Source of the DNA: Euglena gracilis
Taxonomy: Eukaryota; Euglenida; Euglenophyceae; Euglenales
DNA: 64,000 nt
Direction: 5' to 3'
NCBI GenBank assembly: GCA_039621445.1
Contig: CP154956.1
Coordinates: 25,510,117-25,574,116 of the forward strand
In this document: piece by piece, positions 20,338 to 31,596 of the stretch
Position numbering within the stretch: position 1 is the first letter of the stretch
Layout of the letters: each line of letters opens with the position of its first letter
The notes under the pieces: model-generated
Seen by the model: the letters and a program-made list of their open reading frames with translations, nothing else
The model's database searches: none
Told to the model about the DNA's origin: nothing
Program-made: the position numbers and the translations under genes

Positions 20338-22250
20338 ATGCTTGAAAATGTCGTACTCGACATCGCGGATCCCTACAAGCCTTATGTGCTAGAAGTCGAT
20401 AGCAGCGATTATGCTGTAGGCGGTGTTCTAAGCCAGCATAACGCGGCTAACGAATTGCGCCCTGTAGCATTCTTCAGCAGAAAGCTACAAGGTGAAGATG
20501 GCAAAGGCCAAGTTAAATGGAGTATCCGTGAGAAGGAAACGTACGCAATCGTACTTATTTTACAAAAATTCCGTAGCTGGGTCGCCAGCTCCTTGGTGCA
20601 AATACTGGTGTTGACTGACCATGAGAGTCTTCAACACTGGTATACCGAGGATCTGAACAAAGCCATGTCATCCGTAGGCCGAAGATGCCGATGGCATGAA
20701 TTTTTGAGCCAGTTCAACCTAGTGGTTGTATATACCCCTGGCCATACACAAAAAGTAGCAGACCCGCTCAGTCGAGCACCCTGGCATTACCCCAGTAACC
20801 CGGATGAAGGTGATGCCACCTTTCATGGAAGCCAAGAGGCTGATGAATATGCACGTCGATATGACGCAGCCGACGATATGTTGGATTCTTTTCCCGTTTC
20901 ATCGATTTTTCGTTCATTGCCAGTCTCTCCTATACGGGGGAGAAGGCGGCGAGGCCGCCAACCTGGTCCCCGTCGCATTACGCGATCTGAATCTACTTCC
21001 CCCCTCTTCTTTCGCGAATGGGATTATTCACATGACCCTGTATATAGCACGATAGTGCACAGACTGCGCAATGGCGAGGTTGTACATAATTATTCCCTTT
21101 CCCCTTTATGGTTGGTTTACCGCGATGATGCGGGATATAAATATTGTATACCCCGTGACTTGGTTGATGAAGTACTTTTGTGTTATCACAACCAAGGTCA
21201 CCCTGGGGCCCCCAAACTTCTTTCTTTGGTGGGTCGCAGGTACTGTACAACCCTGAAAGAAAACGATTTGCATTCGCGCTGCTTGCAAATTTCGCAACGG
21301 TGCCAAATTTGTCAAGCGGTGAAATCGCGCAGAGGTACCCCCCCCGGTACGCTTGATTTTTTCCCCGTACCCCCTGACATTTTTACGTCCCTCTGCATGG
21401 ATTTTCTGGAATTAGAACCTTGCAAAGGATCAGACGGCAAAATTTACGATTATGTTTTTGTTGTCGTCTGTAGGCTGAGTGGTTACATAGTAGCCATTCC
21501 ATGCCAAAAGGCAGGGTTGACCGCGCAAATTTTAGCGCAAATATTTATGGAGAAGTGCATATGCCTAATGGGCTTACCGAATGAGATTGTCAGTGATCAA
21601 GATCATTTGATCTCCTCTCGATTCTTCACAACCCTATGTGGTTTACTGGGAATCGAACAGCATTTTTCCATTATATATCGTCCTAAGGGCAATGGCGGCG
21701 CCGAGGCAGCAGTGAAAGCTGTTGTGAATATGCTCCGTCTTTCACTGGCTGATTCGCGCCAGGCCTGGGTCCAGGTTTTGCCATGGTCCCTCTTTTATAT
21801 AAACACCCTACCGGGTTTAGTTTTACCCCACTCCCCATACAAAATTGTGTTTGGGCGAGACCCCCCAGCAATTGGTGATATACCATCAGAGAGACCAGCT
21901 CGAAGTAGCGTAACCTGTGAGACATGGTTCTCTGAGGTAGAGTCTCTCAGAACTACTGTTCAGAAACGCATTACTGATATCCATTCTCAAAAGAGAAATA
22001 AATTTTTACAAGAATTCAAATCACCTGGCTATAGTGCTGGTGATCGCGTATGGGTTCGGAATAGCCGAATCCGTATGCAGGCTTCCAAGCTAGACCCCCT
22101 CTGGCTCGGGCCCTGTGAAATACTCGAACGCGTTGGTAACAGTGGCCGCTATAGGGTGGCACTGCCCAACGGGATCGAGGATGTTCACATGGATGATTTC
22201 AAGCCATATCTTTCCCCGCCTAATGGCAAAGCACTACCGTGCCTTTATTT
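20338..22250 (+). pseudogene. pol: Element A pol, part 3: RNase H and integrase
   Basis: RNase H opens with [12 protein letters not shown] (catalytic Asp) and includes REKETYAI and [11 protein letters not shown] basic linker ([14 protein letters not shown]) follows. The integrase has an HHCC zinc site (H-N-Q-G-H near 21187, then CQIC near 21309) and a DDE core with [16 protein letters not shown] and the catalytic Glu in GNGGAEAAVK. B and C have GRAE at that spot. The frame breaks at about 22250, just before the chromodomain. Confidence 0.92.
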
Positions 22251-22470
22251 CTACCCCGTTCTAAGTTACCCGAAACGGATGATTTTGTGGTGGACAAAAT
22301 TCTCGATCACAAAATTGATCGAGGAGTCCACTACTGGAAGGTCAGGTGGAAAGGCTATGGGCCAGAGGAGGACACCTGGGAGCCAGCCTCCAGTTTTATT
22401 GGTTATGTCCAACAGGACTGGAAGCTATGGAATAAAAGAAATAACATAGACATTTCTGTGAATAATTTCT
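22239..22470 (+). pseudogene. pol: Element A chromodomain
   Basis: In a new frame: [15 protein letters not shown], then [18 protein letters not shown], the standard chromodomain core with both aromatic positions. Chromodomains at the integrase C-terminus define chromoviruses and direct integration to chromatin marks. The stop present at the end of pol in B and C is lost here, so the frame runs into the following spacer. Confidence 0.92.
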
Positions 22471-22526
22471 TAAATCGGCCTATAGGCCTTTTCCTCCCCT
22501 CCCTGTGTTTTTCTCCCAAACCCAAT

Positions 22527-22551
22527 TCATTTCTCTCTTCTTTTTCTACAG
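22527..22551 (+). promoter_or_regulatory. Splice acceptor-like site before tail, element A
   Basis: A pyrimidine tract 'catttctctcttctttttc' ends in TACAG (AG at 22550-22551), 39 bases before the tail ATG at 22591. The sequence right after it, CTCA, is the same as in B. Matching sites are at 31838-31862 in B and 59440-59463 in C. Confidence 0.7.
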
Positions 22552-22590
22552 CTCATCAAAGCTACTTTTTGCCTTTTGGTCCCCGGACCG

Positions 22591-23606
22591 ATGCAAGATC
22601 CAGGGCGCGGCCCCGGTCCGCCCTCTATACAGTATGCCCTCCCTCCCTACCCCCCACACGCCTATGTGGCGGCACCCCCAGCCCAAGGGGCGCCCGCATA
22701 TGCGGTATATCAACCCCCTCCAGCCGCTTATTCGGCTCAGGCACAAATGCCACCCCCCCTCAAATGGTTCAGGCACAAATGCCATACCCCTCTCAGTCAC
22801 ATATGTCAGCCCCCTCGCAGGCACAAATGCCGCCCCCCTCTCAGGCACAAATGCCGCCCCCATCTCAGGCGCAACCGCCACCTGTCGCTTATGCGGCTTC
22901 TGTGCCAATGGGAGCTGCATATGCGGCACAGCCTCAACAGGCATATCAAGTTCCAATGGAACAGTCACAACCCCAGCAGGTACACCAAGTTCCAATGGAA
23001 CAACAACAGTATGCGAGGCAGGGACAGGCACTTCCAATGGAGCAGGCGCATTACGCCATGCCTGGCCCCTCACCTCCAATCCTGTATACCCCACAGTATG
23101 TTACATCCCAGCAAAACCAATCCCAACCCCAATCTCAACCCGTACAGGGTACCCCACATCAAGTACACGCCGTACAGGCGATGCCCCAACCTGCTGCTTA
23201 TCCCGTCCGGGAACCCGCTGCCCAAACCGCAGCTAGCAGCAGTAATATATCCGCTTACGCCATCCCTGTGGCACATGAGATGCCACAGGCAACATCAACG
23301 GTGCCATACCCCGCCTTCACCGCAGAATTGGTGAATCTCGCAGAGAAGACTCTGCGAACGGCCATGCGGGCCAGCAACCTAGAGAGAGTAGACCCATCTC
23401 TACAGGTGCTGTGGGATACCCACTGTCGTCAAATTCTGGGCCTGGCCAATAGGCCCATTGCACAATGGTGCGCATGTGGCCAGACTTTAATGACAGGAAG
23501 AGTGTACTTCATGCCCGGGGAATATCCCCCTGAGGTCAGCATGCGTACACATCCCGCGGATACGCCATTACGCAGGTGCATTCACCGAATACATGCGAAA
23601 GCATAG
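22591..23606 (+). pseudogene. Element A tail, part 1: N-terminal domain
   Basis: The ATG at 22591 gives MQDPGRGPGPP; the GRGPGPP start recurs in B (31896). C (59565) has GRGPGPGPP. A Pro/Gln/Ala-rich region with repeated QAQMPPPS follows, after a frame change near 22760. From about 23310 a globular-looking domain conserved in all three copies begins, with an invariant Cys in HCRQIL, then ANRPIAQWCACGQ and LMTGR. The frame changes again near 23560. No known family recognised and no signal peptide or membrane segment seen. The ORF is intact in protein terms apart from the frame changes, which mark this copy as inactive. Confidence 0.75.
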
Positions 23607-25004
23607 CCCCCCAGTGGAGGAAAGCGAGATGGGAGACATCCCAGCACCAACGGTGCAACCATCGCGAATTTTTCGCGATATCCCGTCCCCAACTCGTATG
23701 CCGAGACCACCACCACCCGAATATCGGGAAACCCCAACGCAATATGCGTATCAGCCAACGACGCAACCGTCAACAGCAGAACCACCATTTCCTTATCCAG
23801 CCCATTTGGAAGCTGGAAGCCAGTTACCCGTACAACGGGATATGTCGGTGGCTCAGGAACCTGGATCCTGGGCTGAGGATGTGGAGCAAGCCGAGGCCGA
23901 AGGCCGAATGGCTGTGGAAGAGGATGTGCCAACGGCACCTGAACCTCTCCCAGCACCTCGCTTCACATCACCTCAGCAGGCCATCCAGTACTACCAGTCC
24001 CTAGAGCAGCTTCAGGGCCCACGGTCTGCAGAACGCAGATATGCGTCACAGCCATACAGGCCAGCAGACCTAGGTAGTAAACGGGGCAGGCCAGAATCTT
24101 CATCCCCAATGGGGAGACCGAAACCTCCGGCACCTGCCCCAGCCCCAGCCAGGCAGGCTACCCCAGCACAGCAACGACGGGCGCCGGGTGGCCAACAGGC
24201 CGCACCTCCTCCCGTGCCCGTACCGTATGCCGCGCCGGCTAAGCCAGCGCCAATGGCGCAAACCCCCCGGCCGGTGCCAGCAAAAGCAGCAGCGCCGGCA
24301 GCTCCAGCAGCGCCAACGGCGCCATTGCCGGTAGCAGCGCAATGGCGCCGGCATCCCAGGAAACACCGGTACCTCCAGGCCAACAGGCCACCACCGAGGT
24401 ACTGCCTGTTCCTGAACCCACACAGCAGCAGCTCGAACAGGCTGAACTGGCCCAGAGAGCCCATAGGGCAGAAATCGAGCACGAAGCTGCTGAGCGTGCA
24501 CGCGTTCAGAAAATACTGGATGATACGCGTGAACGTACACGCAACCCCACTTACATCGATCCGCCTAGAGGCGAACCCCTCCCTATCAATAATCCACCAT
24601 TTTTGGCGGATATGCAGGATCAACCTGCAGCTTACCCAGCAGCCAAAATGGCTTATGCCCCGCAGGAATTGCTTGGAACAACAAGCGATATGAATCCTGC
24701 CTTTATAGGCCCCCGTTTTGCAGCCAATCTCTGTCCTCATGCTTGGAAACAAGCTAGAGAAGAGATTGCCCGAAGCGAAGCCCGATCGGGCAAGGGTAAA
24801 GCCAAAAGTGCTCCCAAACGAGCACCGACAGCAGGCCAAAAAGGCCAAGGCAAAGGCCAGAAAGGCCAATACCGGAACGTCTATGAGGACGACATGGAAG
24901 CTCTATTCGAGCACATCAAAGAGATTCATGCACTCGCATTCGAGGCCATGAGAAAGTTTCAAAACGAACTTTCTCTTCCAATGCTGGTTGCATCCCCGTC
25001 GTGA
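23560..25004 (+). pseudogene. Element A tail, part 2: Pro-rich linker and basic Gly-Lys stretch
   Basis: Starts with GAFTEYMRKHSPP and ESEMGDI, aligning with AYAEHMRHYTPEL and ESEMGDV in B. A long Pro/Ala/Gln-rich low-complexity linker follows. The frame shifts near 24340 into a charged segment (EQAELAQRAHRAEIEHEAAER) and then a basic SGKGKAKSAPKR / GQKGQGKGQKGQ stretch. C and B have similar Gly-Lys repeats at the same place, so this is a conserved feature, possibly nucleic-acid binding. The frame shifts again at about 25000. Confidence 0.7.
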
Positions 25005-26632
25005 CTGTGACCAGACAGCTCTATTTGGAGCGTAATCGTGAGTTCCACCACGATGGAACCCTGTATGCCTATGAGGGCAACGTAATTCTCGGTCCGATAC
25101 TGGACGGACTGCCGGGATTCTGGCACGTTTGGTTCTGGGCGGGATACCCCACCCAAAATTTCGGCAGATTCCTGAACTCCTGTGGATATCCTTATCTGGA
25201 TTGCGGTCGGGAAGACCGATACAATACAGGTAAAGATTTGCTACGGCAGTTATTCGACTGCATTCGCAGTGTAGGCCCAAAAGGCCTGGAGTGGGAAATC
25301 TACCCACTGCCTGACAATATTGCCAAATTGGCAGAGAACATGTTCTGCAGCAATCTGCAAGTCTTCTACCACTGGCAATATGCCTATCATTTTGAAGTGG
25401 TCGATATTGACCTCCGCTTCCCCCAGACGTATATCGTCAGATGCACCCACTGTCACGAAAAGTTTGCAGTGGACTTCTGGGGATTCGGAGTACGCAGTAC
25501 TCAACCACAGGCCGAAGGCCAGGACGAGGAAGGCCAACAGGCCAATATTCCGCAGACAGCGCCAAAGCGCATCATGCTCCTGCACCTTTGCAGAAATCCA
25601 AAGGATGTTCACCAAAGCTCGAATGGGCGACGCAACCACCGTCAACTCCTGCTGTATTTGCAGCAATTCTGGTTCAGGGCTTGGACCTGCCAGATCATGG
25701 AGATATATTATTATCTCAATCCCGATAGGGAAATCCCCCCGGACTATGTCCCCATCAGGCCCCGTTTCGAGAAGGAAAGCATAGACGATTATGTCAAACG
25801 CCGATTCGGCGATACGCTCGATAGAGCACTAATCCAGCCGTTTTTCCAAGGCGGCAGACGGAACGAGCTGGGCATGGCCCTACCCCTCCTGCGCTTCAAC
25901 CACAGAATGGTTGAAGACGAAAGGAAACCATGGGATCTTTTCCGATTACGGAAAAGACAGGTGCCACAGGCTCCTCGCCCAAAGCCGCAACCGGCTTCGG
26001 AAGTTCCGCCATCGGAACCTTCAACACAGCCGCAACCGGCATCAGTACCCACAACGCAGCCGCAACCGGCAACGCCTGTTCCCCAGGGTATTCCTGGTGA
26101 GACACCGCCACCCGTCTTCGGGCGCGGTCGGCGTTACCTAGGTTCCAGCCTATCGGCTACTGCGGAACCATTTATCCCTAAGGGATTTCAGGAGAGTCAA
26201 TCTTCTGTCGCTACCTCTTCACCCCAGCCCGCTACTGCGGCACCCCCCACCAGCGCGATTGCGCAACCAACAACTGTGCCCACCGCTATAGCGGAACAGC
26301 CAGCAGCCCCTGCCGCTTCACCAGAAACGGTGGAGGACAGTGAGGAGAGTGATGGTGAGGGCGGTGAAGACCGCATGGAAGGCCTGGAAGACATATGTGC
26401 TGATGAACCTCAGCCATCAGCCCTTCCATTAGTCCCAAAGGGCTCCAGGACACCCCTTCCGCCTGAAGGAGATGTCAGCTCAGAGACGGAATCTCCTACA
26501 TCCGAGGCCGAACGGCCACCGGTACCTCCCGTACCACCCCTCTCCTTACCCGCAGTGCCAACGGCACCAACCCCGACAGAACCTGTCGCATCACCAACAA
26601 TAACTACAGGTGTTTTAGGTGGTGTGTTATAG
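25001..26632 (+). pseudogene. Element A tail, part 3: putative zinc domain with DFWGFGVR
   Basis: The best-conserved part of the tail. Landmarks are LPGFWHVWFWAGYP near 25110, then CTHCHEKF (25443) and DFWGFGVR (about 25474). Next come LHLCRNP (about 25580), FRAWT, PPDYVPIRP, RRFGDTLDRA and a final GRRNELGMALPLL. The C-x2-C ... H-x-C spacing is shared with B and C and could bind zinc. No family recognised. After about residue 310 the sequence becomes Pro/Glu/Ser-rich. It ends at an in-frame TAG (26630-26632); the same frame stays open for 500 bases beyond, so the stop is a nonsense change or a leaky codon. Confidence 0.75.
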
Positions 26633-27139
26633 GGGCTGACCGCGGCGATGTCCGCAGTATCAGCAGTACTGACCCCTCGAGGCTCACCAGCCACATCCCC
26701 TCCCGAAACCCAAAGGGTTACTACGGCAGATAGCAGCTCAACAGCCGTACAGCCTACGGCTACAACTCCAATGGAGTTAGATGTCCCAGCAGCTAAACCA
26801 GGTGCACCAACACCGCCAACGGCGGAAATGCAACCTCTGCCTGCCAAACCGGCAGCATCGGCACCTCCTGCCAAACCGGCAGCACCGGCACCGCCAACGG
26901 CGGAACGACCACTACCTCCGGCAGACCCAAGAGAAGCACGCCGATATGGCAAACATAAAAAGCCTAAGGCTAAACCCACAGCCGAAGGCTGCAAGCCCGG
27001 TGAAAGCCGCCGGGATGATGAGCCACCACCTTCTGGTGGAGATGGCTCTGGCACAGGCCATAGGCCCACAATACCCATGGCCAGCTATTTGGCAGCAACC
27101 TCTGAAGGCGTAAGCGCAAACCCACAGTCAGATCGATAA
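26633..27139 (+). pseudogene. Element A tail, part 4: Pro/Ala linker after in-frame TAG
   Basis: Continues the frame of the previous part. It has PPTAE and PAKPAA repeats, then KPKAKPTAEGCKPGE near 26960. B (about 36715) and C (about 63580) carry the same K-P-x...C-K-P signature before a Gly/Pro-rich stretch and a Tyr. The frame closes with TAA at 27137-27139, and homology to C resumes at once in another frame. Confidence 0.65.
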
Positions 27140-27990
27140 GATCAAATGTCCCTCACGAGGCCGGTGAGCCATTTTGGACTGAGGACGTATTGTCCAGAGT
27201 GGACCCCCTCAACACCCGCCAGGCTAGGATCAATATGATCCGCAATAGCAGTGACCCCTGGCTGAACAAGTGGATTAAGCCCTTGTTCCACCGGGATCAA
27301 CCCGGAATTTTCACAACCAGCCACACTTGGCGTTTTTGGAATGCGAAATCTCCAAGGGTATTAGCCCAATATTTTGGAGGAAATTTCGTACTGGATTTCC
27401 AGGATAACGATCCACTACTGTGGTTATGTACAGCATGCCATAGGCTACGAAACGACATGCCCGCAGTGCATATCTGCACACGCAACCCGGATAGCATAAG
27501 CTTCCACCATGATGCATATGTGCGCAATTGCGCAGCACTGGTTTGTGGCGATTGCCTACTGACATGGTCCAATATGGACAATTTCCGCTGGACGGAAAAC
27601 GATTATGACAAGGACATACCTATCCTTTTCCTCACCTGTCTACAGGCAGAATTTTGGCTACCTGCCACTGGCGGTATGACTAGAGTCATACCAGAAAATG
27701 AAGACCATCTGGTCAAATTCAAGCAGGACTATAAGTCCCAAATCAATTTCTACCAGTTCAAGAAGTTTAAAGCTGTACACAGCTACCGCACAGGCGGAAT
27801 CGCCAAAGATTTTCATCTTGACAGCGCAGCTGTCCGACTCGCAGTCGAGTCAGCAGGCAAGGCCAAAGTGCCATACATTTTTCAAGACTCCGATTGGGAC
27901 AGGGTGATATACCCACTTTTTACGGCACAAAGCCTGCCAAACCGACCGAATTTTACCTTTTTGTTGCCCGAATACCCCCCTGAGGCCTAA
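27140..27990 (+). pseudogene. Element A tail, part 5: C-terminal Cys/His-rich domain
   Basis: Reads EPFWTEDVLSRVD and LNKWIKPLFHRDQPG, matching the end of C (LWTQDILTRLG, LNRWIQPLFVRGEP), so this is the true continuation of the tail. A dense Cys/His cluster follows: C-x2-C-H (about 27430), H-x-C (about 27470), then C-x4-C-x2-C (about 27532-27555). This could be a cross-brace or treble-clef zinc fold. It ends in a TAA at 27988-27990. No family recognised. B lacks this domain, because B is cut before it. Confidence 0.7.
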
Positions 27991-27993
27991 AAA

Positions 27994-28398
27994 ATGGAAT
28001 TTACCGATTGGGTAAGAGAAGTTTTAAGGCCATTCACCATCCGAGCGCGAGTCGCAGGTTGGCACACCAAGGCAGATCCTGCCGTTTATCCGGGGATACC
28101 CCCACAGGTTCAATGCAACCATCCCCGCCTAAAGTTTTGGATCTGGCCGGCAATGTTGCCACTTTTCTTCTGGGATAACCTCCAGAACTTTCTTCATCGA
28201 GAAGCCAACAGGCTTGGAGTACGATTACCCGATGGGTATACACAAAAATGGGAATATCCCGAATTTGATGTTGATGAGCCTGAAAGGCAACTTGTAAATT
28301 TCGAACCTCCGATACTGGAGATAGTGGAATCTCCTGAAGGAGATTACGTTCGGGAGATCAGACCACCGACTCCCAGGAAATGGCCATCTGTGCCATAG
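27994..28398 (+). CDS. Small ORF after the tail (134 codons)
   Basis: The preceding domain ends GAG GCC TAA, then AAA, then this ATG, in the same frame, so either termination-reinitiation or readthrough could express it. The protein is Trp/Phe/Pro-rich (FWIWPAMLPLFFWDN) and ends in an acidic, Pro-containing stretch. No Cys cluster or known domain is present. No other copy is visible, since B is truncated and C runs out of the window, so conservation cannot be tested here. Confidence 0.45.
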   Translation: MEFTDWVREVLRPFTIRARVAGWHTKADPAVYPGIPPQVQCNHPRLKFWIWPAMLPLFFWDNLQNFLHREANRLGVRLPDGYTQKWEYPEFDVDEPERQLVNFEPPILEIVESPEGDYVREIRPPTPRKWPSVP

Positions 28399-29222
28399 AT
28401 ACCCCAGGCTTACAGGCCACAGGTCCATGGACCCTGTTCTGACCTTTCCATCAGGCCTATAGGCCCTGTATTCGGTATCTATCCCAGGCACATCTGCCAA
28501 TATGTATTTTTACTTTACATATTACCCCCTCTCTTTTGGGCTACTTCCCGTTTATAGAGGTATATGCCTCTGGGGATACCCCATCGACAACATCGTGTCC
28601 GAGCAGCGCTGTGAAGCCTTCTCCTAGCGGTATATGCCGCCAGTAAGAAGACACACAGCGTACAGCACGCACACCGTAATAATAGCCCCCAACTTGTTAC
28701 TTTTCGGCTATAAGGCCACATAAGACTGCCAGACAGCAAAACTTCTGCTAAGGTCTTTTGACCAGCCCCCCACTCCTCTCTCCTTTACCCCCCTGGGCAA
28801 AATATCGCTGTCGCCGGCAGTTGGTTTTGTAAATAGGTCTTTCTCCCTGGTCAGATATGACTGGCCAGGTGCCCCCTCCTTCCACACCCCACCCTTCAAT
28901 CTTTTCCGATTATGGAATGAGACCTCCCCGCGTGTCATAGACACACCCCAAACTGGGTGGAAGGGACTTTCTGGAATGGAAACCTTCCAGCCCCATTTCC
29001 CATTGGGGTCTTCCGCTTCCACCCCTTTGCCGCAATAAGTAGGCACCGCATAAGCGGTTAACCACTTTTGCGCGTTTTTGCGTTATTTCGCAATTTCCTT
29101 CCCACACCCCTGGTGACAGGAGAACCAAAAGCCGCAAACGGCCCTGTGACATGTCCCCGTCCCCAGGACTGTGTCCGGCATTCCGACTGGCCTGGTCCAG
29201 TAGGGAAATCGGGCGTAGCCCT
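28399..29222 (+). other. Element A 3' untranslated stretch
   Basis: About 820 bases between the last ORF and the polypurine tract. No coding signal. Short palindromes of the GGCCTATAGGCC kind recur (28450 and similar). Confidence 0.6.
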
Positions 29223-29232
29223 GGGAGGGGGA
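29223..29232 (+). promoter_or_regulatory. Polypurine tract of element A
   Basis: GGGAGGGGGA lies directly against the LTR start TGTGTACC at 29233. A polypurine tract in this position primes plus-strand DNA synthesis in LTR retrotransposons. It fixes 29233 as a 3' LTR boundary. Confidence 0.8.
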
Positions 29233-29659
29233 TGTGTACCAGGCAGCCGTAAGGCCATGGTACTGTGTATGTAGGTATAAGCCTACGGCCAGATATAGCT
29301 CTGAGCCCCATACACAGTACTATGCTAGGTGGTATTCCTACAGATGGCCAACGGCCTGAATTAGGAATACCAAAGCCTAATTCTGGTTCTCCTCTCCACA
29401 GGTGGTATTCTTTTCTTTCCATTTTGTCTTTGCAAGACTTGATTTCCAAGTTTGCTTTTTCACGTTTTGAAGTCCTGAAAGGACACTTGTCACTTTCCTG
29501 GTCCGTAGCCCATAGGGCTTCTACCCTGTCTTGTGCTCTGCCTCTTAATTGGGGAAAAGGGCGAACAACTTTTATATTATTCTTTTCAATTTTTCCTGTT
29601 ACTCCAACTTTTTCCTTTTGCGCACCAAAGGGCGAAAGCGAGGAAAGGTTGGACGTACA
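29233..29659 (+). repeat. Family I LTR (3' LTR of A, left edge of B)
   Basis: Begins TGTGTACCAGGC just after the polypurine tract and ends GACGTACA. It aligns with the C LTR (49603-49915): both begin TGTGTACCAGGC, share 'ctctccacaggtggtattctt' type sequence and a 'gcgccaaaggcgaaagcg' type block, and end GACGTACA. It is about 110 bases longer than the C LTR. There is no PBS after it; the next bases code for RNase H. Confidence 0.85.
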
Positions 29660-30276
29660 CTGTATGCCATTGTCCTTATCCTACAAAAATTCCGAAGTTG
29701 GGTCGCCAGTTCCCTCGTACAAATACTAGTGTTGACAGACCGTGAGTCTCTCCAACACTGGTACACCGAAGACTTGAACAAAGCCATGTCCTCAGTAGGC
29801 CGAAGATGCCGATGGCACGAATTTTTGAGTCAATTCAACCTGGTGGTAGTTTACACACCAGGTCACACTCAAAAAGTCGCAGACCCACTTTCACGTGCAC
29901 CCTGGCATTACCCTGGTAACCCTGACGAGGGTGATGCCACGTTCCACGGACGTCGCGAAGCCGACGAATATGCAAGGCGCGCAGACGCCGCTGACAACCT
30001 ACTTGACAATTTTCCCGTCTCGCGGATTTGGCGGCGGATGCTGATAGCCCCCGTACGAGGAAAACGACAACGCGGCAGAATGCCGGGCCCCCGCCGGGTC
30101 ACGCGATCCGAATCCCCATCCCCTCTCTTCTTCCGAGAATGAGATTATTCCAACGATGATTTTTACAATGATGTTGTAAAAAGATTGCGTAATGGTGAAT
30201 TGGTTGAGAATTATACCTTATCGCCTGTACTATTATTAGTATTATACCTTATCGCCCGTACTGCATACCCTGTGAC
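29660..30276 (+). pseudogene. pol: Element B pol, part 1: end of RNase H and linker
   Basis: Starts within the RNase H sequence [17 protein letters not shown] and continues with [15 protein letters not shown] and [19 protein letters not shown]. It then has the basic linker RGKRQRGRMPGPRR. A TGA replaces the Trp codon in FFREWDYS (30140-30142). A short direct duplication of 'ttataccttatcgcc' near 30212 and 30242 shifts the frame before the integrase. Confidence 0.88.
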
Positions 30277-31596
30277 TTGGTTGATGGCGTACTTTTATGT
30301 TATCACAACCAAGGTCACCCTGGGGCCCCCAAACTTCTTTCTTTGGTGGGTCGCAGGTACTGTACAACCCTGACCGAAAAAGATCTGTATAAGCGCTGTT
30401 TACAAATTTCGCAACGGTGCCAAATTTGTCAAGCTGTGAAACCGCGCAGAGGTACCCCCCCTGGTACGATGGACTTCTTCCCCGTACCAAATGACATTTT
30501 TACATCCCTCTGCATGGATTTTCTGGAACTTGAACCTTGCAAAGGAACAGATGACAAAATTTACGATTACGTTCTTGTTGTCGTCTGTCGGCTGAGTGGG
30601 TACATTTTAGCCATTCCATGCCAGAAAGCAGGGTTGACAGCACAAGTTTTAGCACAAATGTTTTTAGAAAGATGCATTTGCCTCATGGGTTTACCGAATG
30701 AAATCGTGAGTGATCAAGACCATTTGATTTCTTCTCGATTTTTTACAACTCTTTGCGGTTTACTCGGAATTGAGCAGCATTTTTCTATCATTTATCGTCC
30801 AAAAGGCAATGGTCGCGCTGAAGCGGCAGTGAAAGCTGTAGACAACATGCTACGACTTTCACTGGCCGAATCGCACAATGCCTGGCTACAAGTATTACCC
30901 TGGTGTTTATTTTATATCAACACTTTACCGGGTCTGATATTACAATACTCACCGTACAAAATCGTCTTCGGACGAGACCCCCCAGCCATTGGCGACATTC
31001 CGTCAGAACGACCTGCTCGTTCTAGCGTGAGTTGCGAAACATGGTTTTCTGAAGTAGAAACCTTGCGCACGGATGTGCAAAAGCGCGTAGTCGCTATACA
31101 CTTACAAAAACAAACACAAAGACAATTCTTACAAGCTTACAAATCACCGATATACAACCCAGGTGACCGCGTGTGGGTTCGGAACACTAGAACCTGCATG
31201 CAATCCACGAAGTTGGACGCCGTCTGGATGGGACCATGTGAGATCCTCGATCGGTTGGGTACAAGTGGGCGCTACAAAGTCGCTTTACCCAACGGTGTCG
31301 AGGATGTGCACACGGATGACTTCAAACCATACCTGACTCCACAAAACGGTAAAGCCATACCCTGTCTCTACTTTAAACCACGGTCAAAACTGCTTGAAAC
31401 AGATGATTTTGTCGTTGACAAAGTCCTCGACCACAAAGTAGACAGAGGTGTACATTACTGGAACGTACGGTGGAAAGGATATGGTCCCGAAGAGGACACT
31501 TGTGAACCGGCAACTAGTTTTCTTGGTTACATCCAACAAGACTGGAAGCTATGGAACAAACGAAACAACATTGACATTTCTGTAAATACCTTCTAA
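30277..31596 (+). pseudogene. pol: Element B pol, part 2: integrase and chromodomain
   Basis: An open frame of 439 codons. The HHCC zinc site (YHNQGHPG, CQIC) is followed by a DDE core with [16 protein letters not shown] and GRAEAAVK, all catalytic residues present. A C-terminal domain and chromodomain follow. The conserved Trp of the chromodomain TWEP is Cys here (EEDTCEP, near 31499), probably harming ligand binding. It ends with TAA at 31594-31596. Protein is very close to A and C although many silent sites differ. Confidence 0.92.

Larger units (their letters stand above)
18091..29659 (+). mobile_element. Element A: family I Ty3/gypsy chromovirus with tail ORFs, 5' end missing
   Basis: Order: Cys-rich spacer, reverse transcriptase, RNase H, integrase, chromodomain, splice acceptor, accessory tail polyprotein, small ORF, untranslated stretch, polypurine tract, LTR. 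Homology with element C starts at about 18100; the LTR, PBS, gag and protease that should precede it are not present and unrelated sequence lies there. Frameshifts and stops at several points show it is inactive. Its 3' LTR (29233-29659) also forms the left end of element B. Confidence 0.9.
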
